Assembly (NCBI GenBank): GCA_017463105.1
Contig: JAFTPU010000002.1
Coordinates: 1 to 64,000 of the forward strand
Length of the DNA: 64,000 nt
Source of the DNA: Clostridia bacterium
Lineage (GTDB): Bacteria; Bacillota; Clostridia; Christensenellales; Borkfalkiaceae
Direction: 5' to 3'
The stretch's first letter is position 1, and each line of letters opens with the position of its first letter. The notes below the pieces were generated by a model. That model had not been told where the DNA came from and did no database searches. It saw nothing but the letters and a program-made list of their open reading frames with translations. The position numbers and the translations under genes are program-made. Positions 32,113 to 40,082 of the stretch are shown piece by piece.

Positions 32113-34056
32113 ATGAATAAAAAGACAAAACTACTTACAACTCTTGCTTTTGCCACCGGCGCGCTGGCTACGCTCGGCGTGGGTGCGGCGGTAAACGCAG
32201 ACGATACGGCGTTGCTTGCTTCGGCGCAGGATACCGTCGCCGCAACCGTGACCGTGGGCGAAGAAACTACTTCTTATGCGGATTTCGCTTCGGCGCTTGA
32301 CTACGCTAATACGCAGGAAAGCGCGAAGATCACCCTTGTTGCCGCCGAAGTGGAAGGCGTGGATGATTGGATAGATACCGATCTTACGCTCGATCTTGCA
32401 GGAAAATCCATCAATCAACTTTCTTTATCGTTTGATTCGGACAGTTCGGGAAGCCTTGTGATCGAGGATTCGAGCGGGGATAATTCGGGTAGGCTTACTT
32501 CGATACCTGGTTTATATTTTTCTACAATGCTTAGCGGTAGCGTAACAATTAACGGCGGTACGTTCGTGGGAATGGGCTTTTCTATTACAGAAATTGCTCC
32601 CGCCGAAAGCTCGGTTACAATCAACGGCGGCGTTTTCGAAGACGGTATAGATATTTCGACTAAAACGGGCACGGCAACGATCAACGACGGCGTTTTTGAG
32701 AACGCTAATTTTTGGTTTTACGAAGGGGGCGAGATTTTTGTAAAGGGCGGCAGTTATAAAGATCTGTATGTTGCTACCGGCGAGTTTGCGGACGTTCTCG
32801 CAGACGGCTACGCGTTGCAAAATTCCGCGGGCGAATACGAGGATATCCATTCGAATTCTATATTTGACGGCACGTGGGATAGTGAAAATCAACAATATAT
32901 ATACAACGACGAATATACCGTTGTAGAGCACACCTGCGAAATCGGATATCAAGCGGACGAAACGCAGCACTGGATGGGTTGTGCGTGTTTCAGAGGTGCG
33001 CTGACCGCTGAAAAAGGCGACCACACGGGCGGAACGGCTACCTGCACGGAAAAAGCGGTTTGCGAAACCTGTAATGAGGCATACGGCGAAGAACCCGCGG
33101 GACACACGGGCGGAATGGCTACCTGTACGGAAAAAGCGGTTTGCGAAACCTGTAATGAGGCATACGGCGAAGAGCCTACGGGACACAGTTTAGACGACGA
33201 CGGGACTTGCGAGAATTGCGGGGACGAAATCGTATTTATGGTGGAGTCCGACGAGGGAACGGTATATTATACGGAAATGCCCGATTTAGCGAAATTCAAA
33301 TATGCAACCGGGAAATTGCTTGCCGACGTTACGGTGGAAACGGAAATGAGCACGGGAAGCGCCGGGGAGCCGATCCTCGATTTGAACGGATATACGATCC
33401 GCGTATCGGAAGAAGCAACGATATCCGACGCGTTATTTAAAACTTCAAGCGGAGATTCGCGCTTGCTTATCATAGACACTTCCGAGGATAAGACGGGCGC
33501 GATCGATTACGACGGCGTGGTCTTCGGCGGAAACGGCGAGATAAAGGTAGAGCAGTGTATATTCCCGAGCGGGCTTCGTGTGGCGGAAGGCTATACGGTC
33601 GCGGGGCTCGTCGCGGAAGGCTCTTGCTTGGGCGGAACGACGGTTGCGGAAGACGCGACGGAGGTAAGCGACGAGCTTACGATCGGAGCGCACGAATACG
33701 AAGTAAAATACGATGAAACGCAGCACTGGACGGAGTGCGATTGCGGGGAAGAAACGGAAAAATCCGCGCATACGGGCGGGGAAGCGACCTGCAAGAAAAA
33801 GGCGCGCTGCGAGGAATGCAAGCAAAGATACGGCGAGCTTGCCGACCACGCGGACGAAGATAGCGACGGCGAGTGCGATACCTGCGATGAGGAAATGGAA
33901 GTTGGCGGCAATACCTCGAGCGATACGACAAGCGACGGCGAAGAAACGGACGGCGGTTGCGGCGGTACGGCTACGGACGCCGCGGCGGGGTTGCTCGGCG
34001 TACTTGGATTGGCGGTCGTTGCGGTAATAATCCGAAGAAGAAAAACAAGCTCATAA
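32113..34056 (+). CDS. Secreted or membrane-anchored surface protein with cysteine repeats
   Basis: The protein has 647 residues. A signal peptide (MNKKTKLLTTLAFATGALAT, cleavage after VNA) is followed by a beta-rich region with repeated GxFxxGxxIS-like turns (VTINGGTFVGMGF, VTINGGVFEDGI), typical of a beta-helix. Then come cysteine-motif repeats (TCTEKAVCETCNEAYGEE), a second beta region and another cysteine motif. The C-terminus, GGCGG...GLLGVLGLAVVAVIIRRRKTSS, is a small-residue/Cys stretch, one membrane span and a basic tail, so it is held in the membrane. There is no LPXTG. The ATG at 32113 follows GGAGGATAA; the open frame upstream is repeat. It lies between near-identical direct repeats. 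Confidence 0.8.
   Translation: MNKKTKLLTTLAFATGALATLGVGAAVNADDTALLASAQDTVAATVTVGEETTSYADFASALDYANTQESAKITLVAAEVEGVDDWIDTDLTLDLAGKSINQLSLSFDSDSSGSLVIEDSSGDNSGRLTSIPGLYFSTMLSGSVTINGGTFVGMGFSITEIAPAESSVTINGGVFEDGIDISTKTGTATINDGVFENANFWFYEGGEIFVKGGSYKDLYVATGEFADVLADGYALQNSAGEYEDIHSNSIFDGTWDSENQQYIYNDEYTVVEHTCEIGYQADETQHWMGCACFRGALTAEKGDHTGGTATCTEKAVCETCNEAYGEEPAGHTGGMATCTEKAVCETCNEAYGEEPTGHSLDDDGTCENCGDEIVFMVESDEGTVYYTEMPDLAKFKYATGKLLADVTVETEMSTGSAGEPILDLNGYTIRVSEEATISDALFKTSSGDSRLLIIDTSEDKTGAIDYDGVVFGGNGEIKVEQCIFPSGLRVAEGYTVAGLVAEGSCLGGTTVAEDATEVSDELTIGAHEYEVKYDETQHWTECDCGEETEKSAHTGGEATCKKKARCEECKQRYGELADHADEDSDGECDTCDEEMEVGGNTSSDTTSDGEETDGGCGGTATDAAAGLLGVLGLAVVAVIIRRRKTSS
33022..33183 (+). repeat. 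Two tandem 81-bp units inside the surface-protein gene
   Basis: Each unit encodes the 27-residue block HTGGTATCTEKAVCETCNEA plus YGEEPAG. The two units differ at only a few bases, so copy number could change by recombination without breaking the frame. Confidence 0.85.
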
Positions 34057-34075
34057 TACTTCCTTATAAAAAATA

Positions 34076-34113
34076 GAAGACTCCCGTGCTTCCCGCGCGG
34101 GAGTCTTCTTTTA
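34076..34113 (+). terminator. Terminator of the surface-protein gene
   Basis: GAAGACTCCCG pairs with CGGGAGTCTTC around an 11-nt loop, followed by TTTT. Confidence 0.88.
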
Positions 34114-34118
34114 AATGA

Positions 34119-34350
34119 AAAATTGTGGAAAGATCAGAGGTCAAGGAACTTAGTTCCTTGCGGATTGTAAAGGCAGAGCCTTTACGCCCCGACGGCAGTC
34201 GCCGTCCGTAGGACGGAGCGTAGCCACCATAAAGCAAAACGCAGTTTTGCGTTAATACGCCGTAAGGCGTTGATCGCTATGGCGAACAACGGTAAATGCA
34301 AAATGCAAAATAGTGGAAAAATTTATAAAAATATACCGTCATTCCGCACT
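34119..34350 (+). repeat. Hairpin-array repeat, copy 4 (right of the surface-protein gene)
   Basis: This is a direct repeat of 31857-32090 with only scattered substitutions, in the same orientation. It contains the same series of hairpins, the ATGCAAAATGCAAAAT string and the TATACCGTCATTCCGCACT end. The 357 bases between the surface gene and hup hold only this repeat and two terminators. Confidence 0.88.
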
Positions 34351-34370
34351 CCGCACTCAACATTCCGCAT

Positions 34371-34402
34371 TAAAAAAACCGACGCCCAAGCGTCGGTTTT
34401 TC
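34371..34402. terminator. Terminator of hup
   Basis: AAAAACCGACGC pairs with GCGTCGGTTTTT around CCAA; it can work in both directions. Confidence 0.88.
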
Positions 34403-34413
34403 GTTCTCTTCGA

Positions 34414-34689
34414 TTAGCCGTTGATAACGTCTTTGTAAGCCTTACCGAACTTCATAACGGGCTTCTTGCAAGCCGCGATCTCAACCTTTTCTTTCGTCGC
34501 GGGGTTGATACCGGTTTTCGCCGCTACGTTCTTCACTTCGATGGTACCGAAGCCGACGAGCTGTACTTTTTCGCCCGCTTTCAGAGCTTCCGTAACGGTT
34601 TCAACGAATGCTTCGTACGCGATAGCCGCGTCTTTGTTCGTAAAACCTGCTTTTTCTGCCATTGCTTTGATCAATTCGCCTTTGTTCAT
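34414..34689 (-). CDS. hup: HU-family DNA-binding protein
   Basis: The protein has 91 residues. It is a histone-like nucleoid protein: MNKGELIKAMAEKAGFTNKDA, then VQLVGFGTIEVKNVAAKTGINPATKEKVEI (the DNA-clasping arm with the conserved Pro) and ACKKPVMKFGKAYKD. The arm lacks the usual RxGRNPxT arginines and has KTGINPAT instead. Length is standard. It has a strong promoter and terminator of its own, as expected for an abundant protein. Confidence 0.95.
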   Translation of the reverse strand: MNKGELIKAMAEKAGFTNKDAAIAYEAFVETVTEALKAGEKVQLVGFGTIEVKNVAAKTGINPATKEKVEIAACKKPVMKFGKAYKDVING

Positions 34690-34748
34690 AAGAGTTTGTC
34701 CCCTTTAAATTTAATTTCTTAAAAACGGCTGAGTTTTTAAGTAATTTT

Positions 34749-34777
34749 ATTATACAGTATAGAAAACGTTTTGTCAA
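34749..34777 (-). promoter_or_regulatory. Sigma-A promoter of hup
   Basis: On the minus strand TTGACA (34772-34777), 17 nt, TATAAT (34749-34754), an exact consensus. The leader RNA is about 55 nt. Confidence 0.9.
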
Positions 34778-34870
34778 GCCTCAACAGGAAAAAAAACCCG
34801 AAAAAGCTTGAAAAATAAAGGTTTTTTTTGATTTTTTGCGTTTAAAATCCTATTTTGCGGAAAATGGGCG

Positions 34871-34898
34871 CAAAAATTCCCGCAACTTGCGGGAATTT
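34871..34898 (-). terminator. Terminator of the YitT-family gene
   Basis: AAATTCCCGCAAGTTGCGGG with AATTT forms a 10-bp stem, followed on the minus strand by T5. Confidence 0.85.
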
Positions 34899-34922
34899 CA
34901 GGGAAAATCGTATTTTGAGAGG

Positions 34923-35969
34923 TCACATTTCGCTTGTATAAAAACCCAGCCCCAGCACCTGCGAAACCGCCGACATAACGGCGAAAGAATCGGGGTCCGT
35001 CTCCTTCATGATACGGCGGAGCGTCGCCACCTGTCTGCGGCTGACTACGCAGAGGAGCATCGTGCGGTTCTCTTTCGTATACATGCCCTTGGCGGGTTGT
35101 GCCGTCACGCCGCGGCTGAGCTCCTTCATAAGCGCGCGAGCCATTTCCTCGGGTTTGTCGGTGATGATACGGAACTCGATCGCCGATTGAAAACCGTTCG
35201 TCAGCGCGTCGTTCGTTTTGCTTTCGACGTACGATTCGAACGCGGACATCATAATGGGGAGCAGGGTCGCCGCGGGGGTGTCGCCGCGGAATACGAATAC
35301 GGAGCAACAGATGATGACGCAATTGATGACGAACAGCATCCACGCGATAGAACCTGCGGCGAATTTACGCTGGATCATAACGGCGAGAATATCCGCGCCG
35401 CCCGTACTGCCGCCGATCTTGAATGCGAGGCAGATCGCCACGCCGATACAGATACCCGCCGCGATCGCCGCGAAGATCTTTTCGCCGCTCGTGCCGAATT
35501 TGATCTCGAACGTAGGCAGAGCGTTTTCGAGGAGCAGGAGCCAGAGAGTCTGCAAGCCGATATTCGCCGCCGTGAGGAGCGCGAACTTTTTCTTGACGAA
35601 AAAGAAAGATAAAACGACGAGGGGGAGATTGAACGCAAAAACGATAACGCTTTGTTGTATCTTGCCCGCGGTGGCTACGTTAAGGAGTATGGCGATACCC
35701 GTGATACCGCCGATCGTGAATTCGTTGGGCGCGATAAGCGCGTACGAGGTGAACGACACGAGAAAGGAGGAAAGCAAAAGGAAAAACACGGCTTTCGTCC
35801 AATAGAGAATTTTACTTCTTCGCGACGCCGCGTTTCTTTCGAAATCCTTTTTCGTGATCTTCGGAGGCAGGGTTTGTTCCTGTGTCTTTGAAGCTTCCGA
35901 AACCGTCGTTTCGGAAACAGAGGATGATTTTTCTTTCATAAACACACTGTCTGATCTATTCTTCTCCAT
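34923..35969 (-). CDS. YitT-family membrane protein
   Basis: The protein has 348 residues from the chosen start. After a polar ~50-residue N-terminus come about five to six membrane spans (DUF161 repeats; IAPNEFTIGGITGIAILLN and FKIGGSTGGADILA are typical), then a cytosolic DUF2179 domain with MYTKENRTMLLCVVSRRQVATLRRIM and DPDSFAVMS. The function is unknown; an exporter or sensor role has been suggested for relatives. Starts at 35987 (GTG), 35975, 35969 and a later Met are all possible, and none has a clear ribosome-binding site. Its closeness to the rplI stop suggests coupling to rplI translation. Confidence 0.88.
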   Translation of the reverse strand: MEKNRSDSVFMKEKSSSVSETTVSEASKTQEQTLPPKITKKDFERNAASRRSKILYWTKAVFFLLLSSFLVSFTSYALIAPNEFTIGGITGIAILLNVATAGKIQQSVIVFAFNLPLVVLSFFFVKKKFALLTAANIGLQTLWLLLLENALPTFEIKFGTSGEKIFAAIAAGICIGVAICLAFKIGGSTGGADILAVMIQRKFAAGSIAWMLFVINCVIICCSVFVFRGDTPAATLLPIMMSAFESYVESKTNDALTNGFQSAIEFRIITDKPEEMARALMKELSRGVTAQPAKGMYTKENRTMLLCVVSRRQVATLRRIMKETDPDSFAVMSAVSQVLGLGFYTSEM

Positions 35970-35997
35970 TATCATATGCGCGCGCACGCGCGAGACG

Positions 35998-36438
35998 TCA
36001 AAGCGCGACCACTTGCACGGTGATCTTCGCGCTCACGCCTTCCATAAGGCGCACTTCGGCGGGGTAAGCGCCGAGCGTTTTCACCGCGTCGAGCTTGATC
36101 TTCTTTTTGTCCACGTCGAAGCCGATCTCGGAAAGCGCGGCGGCTACGTGGGAAGCAGTGACGCTGCCGAACGTTTTGCCGTTTTCGCCCGTTTTGATCT
36201 TGACCTCGACGGTTTTGCCGTTGAGCTGTGCGGCGAGTGCTTTGAGCGCCTTTACTTCTTCCGCTTTATGGAATGCGGCGGCTTCCTTTTGCTGTTGCGC
36301 TTGGTGTACGTTGGAAGCGTTTGCGGCGGTGGCGAGACCTTTCTTCAAAAGAAAGTTTCTGCCGTAGCCGTCGGCAACCTCCACGACTTCGCCCTTTTTG
36401 CCCGTGCCTTTCACGTCGGCGGTTAATAAGACTTTCAT
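35998..36438 (-). CDS. rplI: 50S ribosomal protein L9
   Basis: The protein has 146 residues. The N-terminal domain [36 protein letters not shown] is the L9 signature and binds 23S rRNA. A long helix (about 45-75) connects to a C-terminal domain ([16 protein letters not shown]). L9 helps keep the reading frame. GGGAGG precedes the ATG. Its usual partners (rpsF, ssb, rpsR, dnaB) are absent; a YitT-family gene follows at once. Confidence 0.97.
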   Translation of the reverse strand: MKVLLTADVKGTGKKGEVVEVADGYGRNFLLKKGLATAANASNVHQAQQQKEAAAFHKAEEVKALKALAAQLNGKTVEVKIKTGENGKTFGSVTASHVAAALSEIGFDVDKKKIKLDAVKTLGAYPAEVRLMEGVSAKITVQVVAL

Positions 36439-36473
36439 ATATTCGTCCTCCCGTTAATTTTTCTTTCGTATCT

Positions 36474-36502
36474 ATTTTACAGTAAATTTTTGTAAATGTC
36501 AA
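36474..36502 (-). promoter_or_regulatory. Sigma-A promoter of rplI
   Basis: On the minus strand TTGACA (36497-36502), 17 nt, TAAAAT (36474-36479). Confidence 0.8.
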
Positions 36503-36557
36503 TAATCTTTGATAAATTTGCGTATACTGTTTCTACCTTTAAAGGAGGTTTTTTGAT

Positions 36558-36728
36558 ATGATGAACGAACATGGACAGGAAGTAAACACTTGTATCGGTT
36601 GCGGCGTAACGGAATGTAAGTATAACCGCTCGGGCGATTATTGCACGCTCCGTAAAATTCACGTGGGCAACACTTGCAGTTGCGATACGGAAAGCTGTAC
36701 TTGTTGCGACAGCTTCGAGAAAAAATAA
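36558..36728 (+). CDS. Small cysteine-rich protein, DUF1540-like
   Basis: The protein has 56 residues, of which ten are cysteine. The pattern CIGCGVTECKYNRSGDYCTL, then KIHVGNTCSCDT and CTCCDSFEKK matches the DUF1540 plan (CxxxxCxYN...C...I.VG...C..F). These are small metal-binding proteins, often of unknown function, in Clostridia; some are spore-associated. AAAGGAGG lies nine bases before the first ATG; a second ATG follows directly. TATACT at about 36514 may be the -10 box. It is monocistronic. Confidence 0.82.
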   Translation: MMNEHGQEVNTCIGCGVTECKYNRSGDYCTLRKIHVGNTCSCDTESCTCCDSFEKK

Positions 36729-36750
36729 GAAGCCGTGTAACGAAAACCCG

Positions 36751-36782
36751 TCCGTTCCTTCGAGAGCGGGCGGGCTTTTACT
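36751..36782. terminator. Terminator after the DUF1540-like gene
   Basis: CCCGTCCGTTC pairs with GAGCGGGCGGG with wobbles, followed by CTTTTACTTT. It may also serve the convergent DUF1846 gene. Confidence 0.7.
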
Positions 36783-36791
36783 TTGATTCGG

Positions 36792-38252
36792 TTATCTTTG
36801 CGGCTCGCAGGTGACGTGCATGCCCAACGCCTTGAACGTTCTTTCGTCCACGTGCGAGAGCATTACGGTCGAGTGTATCTCGCTGTTTTTCAGCTTGTCG
36901 AGCTGTTCGACGGCGAGCTTTGCCATAGGGTCGGAAACGGCGCAGATCGAAAGCGCCATCAGCACTTCGTCCGTATGCAGACGGGGATTTACCGCGCCCA
37001 TGTGGTTGACCTTCAATTTTTGGATGGGTTCGATAATGGTCGGGGAGATGAGCTCCGTTTTATCGCAAATATCGCCGAGGACTTTGAGGGCGTTTAAAAG
37101 ACAAGCTGCGCTTGCGCCGAGAAGATCGCCCGTTTTGCCCGTAACGATACGACCGTCGTTGAGCTCGATCGCCACGGCGGGAGCACCCGTTTGTTCCGCC
37201 TTTTTCAGCGCGGGAGCGACCGTTTTTCTGTTTTCCGTCGCCACGCCCGCTTTTTGCATCAAAAGCTCGAGCTTGCCCACGACGTCTTTCGAGATCCTGC
37301 CCTTTTTCGCGTCGCACAGCGCGGCGTAGTAGCGGCGGACGATCTCGGCGTTGGAGGCGTTTCGGCACGCCTCGTCGTCGACGATACAAAAGCCCGCCAT
37401 GTTCACGCCCATGTCCGTGGGGGATTTATAAGGGGAATAGCCGAGAATCTTTTCCAGCATTGCCGCCACGACGGGGAAAATTTCCACGTCGCGGTTATAA
37501 TTGACGGCGAGCGATTGATACGCTTCGAGATGATAGGGGTCGATCATGTTCACGTCGTTGAGGTCGGCTGTCGCCGCTTCGTACGCGAGATTGACGGGGT
37601 GCGAGAGGGGGAGATTCCATACGGGGAAGGTCTCGAATTTCGCGTAGCCCGCCTTTACGCCCCGCAGATTTTCGTGGTAAAGCTGTGAAAGGCAGGTCGC
37701 CATTTTGCCGCTCCCGGGACCGGGCGCCGTGACGACGACGAGGCGACGGGTGGTGGGGACGTATTCGTTGCGTCCGTAGCCCTCGTCGCTTACGATCTTT
37801 TGCACGTCGGAGGGATAGCCCTCGATCGCATAGTGCTTGTAAACGTTGATGCCGAGATTATTCAGACGCTTGATAAAGCCGTCTACGCTCGGTTGGGGAC
37901 TGTACATCGTCATGACGACGCTGCCCACGTAAAGACCCTTGCTTTTGAAAACGTCGATGAGGCGGATCACGTCGGCGTCGTAGGTGATGCCGAGGTCGCT
38001 CCTGTATTTGTTTTTAACGATATCGTTCGCGCTGATCACGACGAGGATCTCGGCGATATCCTTGAGCTTTAACAGCATTTTGATCTTGCTGTCGGGCTCG
38101 AAACCGGGCAACACGCGGGAGGCGTGATAATCGTCGAACAGCTTGCCCCCGAATTCGAGGTACAGCTTGTCCCCGAACGATTGGATACGCTCCGCGATTT
38201 TTTCCGATTGCATGGAAAGGTATTTTTTGTTGTCAAACCCGATTTTGTTCAT
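36792..38252 (-). CDS. DUF1846-family protein
   Basis: The protein has 486 residues, near the usual ~500 of this family. It has MNKIGFDNKKYLSMQSEKIAERI, LYLEFGGKLFDDYHASRVLPGF, VVVTAPGPGSGKMATCLSQLYHE (a P-loop-like segment) and YAKFETFPVWNLPLSHPVNLAYEAATADL, all strongly conserved in DUF1846. Structures of relatives show an ATP-grasp/hydrolase-like combination, but the reaction is not known to me. It is a single gene with no functional neighbours. Confidence 0.92.
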   Translation of the reverse strand: MNKIGFDNKKYLSMQSEKIAERIQSFGDKLYLEFGGKLFDDYHASRVLPGFEPDSKIKMLLKLKDIAEILVVISANDIVKNKYRSDLGITYDADVIRLIDVFKSKGLYVGSVVMTMYSPQPSVDGFIKRLNNLGINVYKHYAIEGYPSDVQKIVSDEGYGRNEYVPTTRRLVVVTAPGPGSGKMATCLSQLYHENLRGVKAGYAKFETFPVWNLPLSHPVNLAYEAATADLNDVNMIDPYHLEAYQSLAVNYNRDVEIFPVVAAMLEKILGYSPYKSPTDMGVNMAGFCIVDDEACRNASNAEIVRRYYAALCDAKKGRISKDVVGKLELLMQKAGVATENRKTVAPALKKAEQTGAPAVAIELNDGRIVTGKTGDLLGASAACLLNALKVLGDICDKTELISPTIIEPIQKLKVNHMGAVNPRLHTDEVLMALSICAVSDPMAKLAVEQLDKLKNSEIHSTVMLSHVDERTFKALGMHVTCEPQR

Positions 38253-38344
38253 ACCTGCTTCTACCTTACTTTATTATCGCTTCTATTGTATCAAATCTGC
38301 GGAAAAAAGTCAACGCTACGAGAGAAAAAAACAGACGAAAAGCA

Positions 38345-38373
38345 AAAGAAAAACGGACGGAATCTCCGCCCGT
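38345..38373 (-). terminator. Terminator of the Nudix gene
   Basis: On the minus strand ACGGGCGG pairs with CCGTCCGT around AGATT, followed by TTTT. Confidence 0.75.
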
Positions 38374-38380
38374 TCTCCGC

Positions 38381-38875
38381 TCAGATCTTCTTTTTCAGTT
38401 CCCGTACGGCGTTGCCGAGGAAATATTCCGCGGTCGTGCCCTTGCGAATGAGTTGCATCGCTTCGTCGGGCGTGCACCAGCGCGCTTCGGACACCTCGTC
38501 CTCTTTCAGCTTGATCGGTTTTTCCTCTACGACCACGATGAAATTCAACATCAGCACTTCCTTTTTCTGATGATAGCGCGTGGACATGAATTTCGCTTTT
38601 ACGACGTCCAGACCCAACTCCTCCTTGATCTCTCTGGGAATCGTTTTTTCGGCGTTTTCGCCCTTTTTGACGTATCCTGCGAACAGGATGAAATCGTCGT
38701 CCTCCACGTGCTTGGCAAGCAGGATCTTGTCCTGCTCGCGGTTGGTGACGACCATCGACACCGCAACGGAAAATTGCGGGAACATATACGATTCGCATGT
38801 TCCGCAATAGGGAATCAGTCCTTCGTTTTCGCAAAAACGGAGCGAGAGTTTTTGTCCGCATTCTCTGCAATACAT
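38381..38875 (-). CDS. Nudix hydrolase with N-terminal zinc ribbon
   Basis: The protein has 164 residues. The first 30 contain two CxxC pairs (CRECGQKL and CGTCESY), as in the zinc ribbon of NADH pyrophosphatase NudC. The Nudix box is GYVKKGENAEKTIPREIKEE plus LGLDV, with the catalytic REIKEE. The enzyme hydrolyses a nucleoside diphosphate linked to another group; NADH, NAD-capped RNA or a sugar nucleotide are options. Length is shorter than full NudC (~260), so it is a reduced relative. Confidence 0.9.
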   Translation of the reverse strand: MYCRECGQKLSLRFCENEGLIPYCGTCESYMFPQFSVAVSMVVTNREQDKILLAKHVEDDDFILFAGYVKKGENAEKTIPREIKEELGLDVVKAKFMSTRYHQKKEVLMLNFIVVVEEKPIKLKEDEVSEARWCTPDEAMQLIRKGTTAEYFLGNAVRELKKKI

Positions 38876-38912
38876 AGCGTTACCTCCTTATCATAAATCG
38901 TTATTCTATATT

Positions 38913-38941
38913 ATAATACCGCTTTTTGGCGTATTTGTCAA
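38913..38941 (-). promoter_or_regulatory. Promoter of the Nudix gene
   Basis: On the minus strand TTGACA (38936-38941), 17 nt, TATTAT (38913-38918). Confidence 0.75.
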
Positions 38942-39022
38942 TAGCGGAGAAAAAATTTTTTTGAAATTTTCACTTTTTTCTTTTTCATGCGTTTTCAAGC
39001 CGTTCCGTCGGCGTTCAAACGC

Positions 39023-39051
39023 TTGACGGCAAGGAAAAACGTAAGTATAAT
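39023..39051 (+). promoter_or_regulatory. Promoter of the SDR gene
   Basis: TTGACG at 39023-39028, 17 nt, TATAAT at 39046-39051. Confidence 0.8.
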
Positions 39052-39080
39052 AAAGATGTCGGAAAAGGAGGAGAAAACCA

Positions 39081-39881
39081 ATGAAACGGCAGGAAAAAAC
39101 GAGCGTGCTCGTAACGGGCGCGGCGGCGGGGATCGGGAAAGCCGTCGCCGAGTATTTTTTGCAAAACGGGCATACCGTGTACGCGTTGGACGTACGTTTG
39201 CCCGAAGTGGGCGAAGCGTTCGAGGCGGACGTTACGGACGAAAAACGTCTGCGGGAAGTGAAAGCCGCGCTGGAAGAAAAGGGCGCGGAGCTGGACGCGA
39301 TCTTGAATTTCGCGGGCGTGCATACGATGGGCTCGTTTATCGAAGAGGAATATTCCGCGATCAAGCGTCTGTTCGAGATCAACGTTTTGGGCGCGGTGCT
39401 CGTGAACAAGACCTTTCATTCGCTATTGAAAAAGGACGGGCGGATACTGATCACGAGCAGCGAGGTGGCGGCGGGCGCGCCTTTGCCTTTCAACGGGATA
39501 TACAACGTGAGCAAGAGCGCGGTGGATTGCTATGCGCACGCGCTTCGGCAAGAGCTCAATCTTCTCGGACAAAAGGTCGTCACGCTCCGTCCCGGTTCGG
39601 TGGAGACGGCGTTGGCAAAGGGAAGCACTGCGGCTACGGAAAAGCTTTGCGAGAGTACGCGGCTGTATAAGGCGGAGTCGAGAAATTTCCGCGTGCTCGT
39701 GGAGAGGTTTACGGGCAAGCCGATGAAAGCGGAGAGGTTGGCGGCGTTCGTGTATAAGATTGTGCGAAAAAAACACCCGAAATACGTATATACCAAGAAT
39801 CGGCATTTTGGATTGGCGTTGTTGGCGTTGTTGCCCAAACGTTTGCAATGCTTCGCGGTGAAAACGCTCGTGAAAAAATAA
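39081..39881 (+). CDS. Short-chain dehydrogenase/reductase
   Basis: The protein has 266 residues. It has a classical SDR Rossmann fold: VLVTGAAAGIGKAVAEYF (cofactor), LNFAGVH (NAG-like), ILITSSEVAAGAPLP with the catalytic Ser, YNVSKSAVD with the Tyr-x3-Lys pair, and LRPGSVETALAK. A C-terminal extension, KHPKYVYTKNRHFGLALLALLPKRLQ, is amphipathic and resembles membrane-peripheral SDRs. AAGGAGG site. The substrate is unknown; lipid or polyol metabolism is possible. Confidence 0.92.
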   Translation: MKRQEKTSVLVTGAAAGIGKAVAEYFLQNGHTVYALDVRLPEVGEAFEADVTDEKRLREVKAALEEKGAELDAILNFAGVHTMGSFIEEEYSAIKRLFEINVLGAVLVNKTFHSLLKKDGRILITSSEVAAGAPLPFNGIYNVSKSAVDCYAHALRQELNLLGQKVVTLRPGSVETALAKGSTAATEKLCESTRLYKAESRNFRVLVERFTGKPMKAERLAAFVYKIVRKKHPKYVYTKNRHFGLALLALLPKRLQCFAVKTLVKK

Positions 39882-39937
39882 ACGGGCGTTCCGCATAATA
39901 TAATTTCGATAAAATTGGCGGCGGGCGGGATTTCGGC

Positions 39938-39966
39938 TTGACAAGGAAGAAAAAATAGTCTATAAT
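39938..39966 (+). promoter_or_regulatory. Sigma-A promoter of purA
   Basis: TTGACA at 39938-39943, 17 nt, TATAAT at 39961-39966, an exact consensus. Confidence 0.88.
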
Positions 39967-39975
39967 GTAATAGTT

Positions 39976-40036
39976 GAAAAGACGGAGACGGGGCGTTGTC
40001 GGTGGGGAGAAAGCCGAAACGTCGGTCTTTTTGCGG
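39976..40036 (+). promoter_or_regulatory. Folded purA leader, possible attenuator
   Basis: The ~110-nt leader contains CGTTGTCGG paired with CCGAAACG (one mismatch) and, outside it, AAAAGAC paired with GTCTTTTT, which ends in a T-run about 45 nt before purA. It could be a premature terminator. I see no match to a known purine riboswitch core. Confidence 0.35.
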
Positions 40037-40082
40037 TTTACAAGCCGTTGCAAACGGGAAAAACCAAAGGAGAATTATAAAT

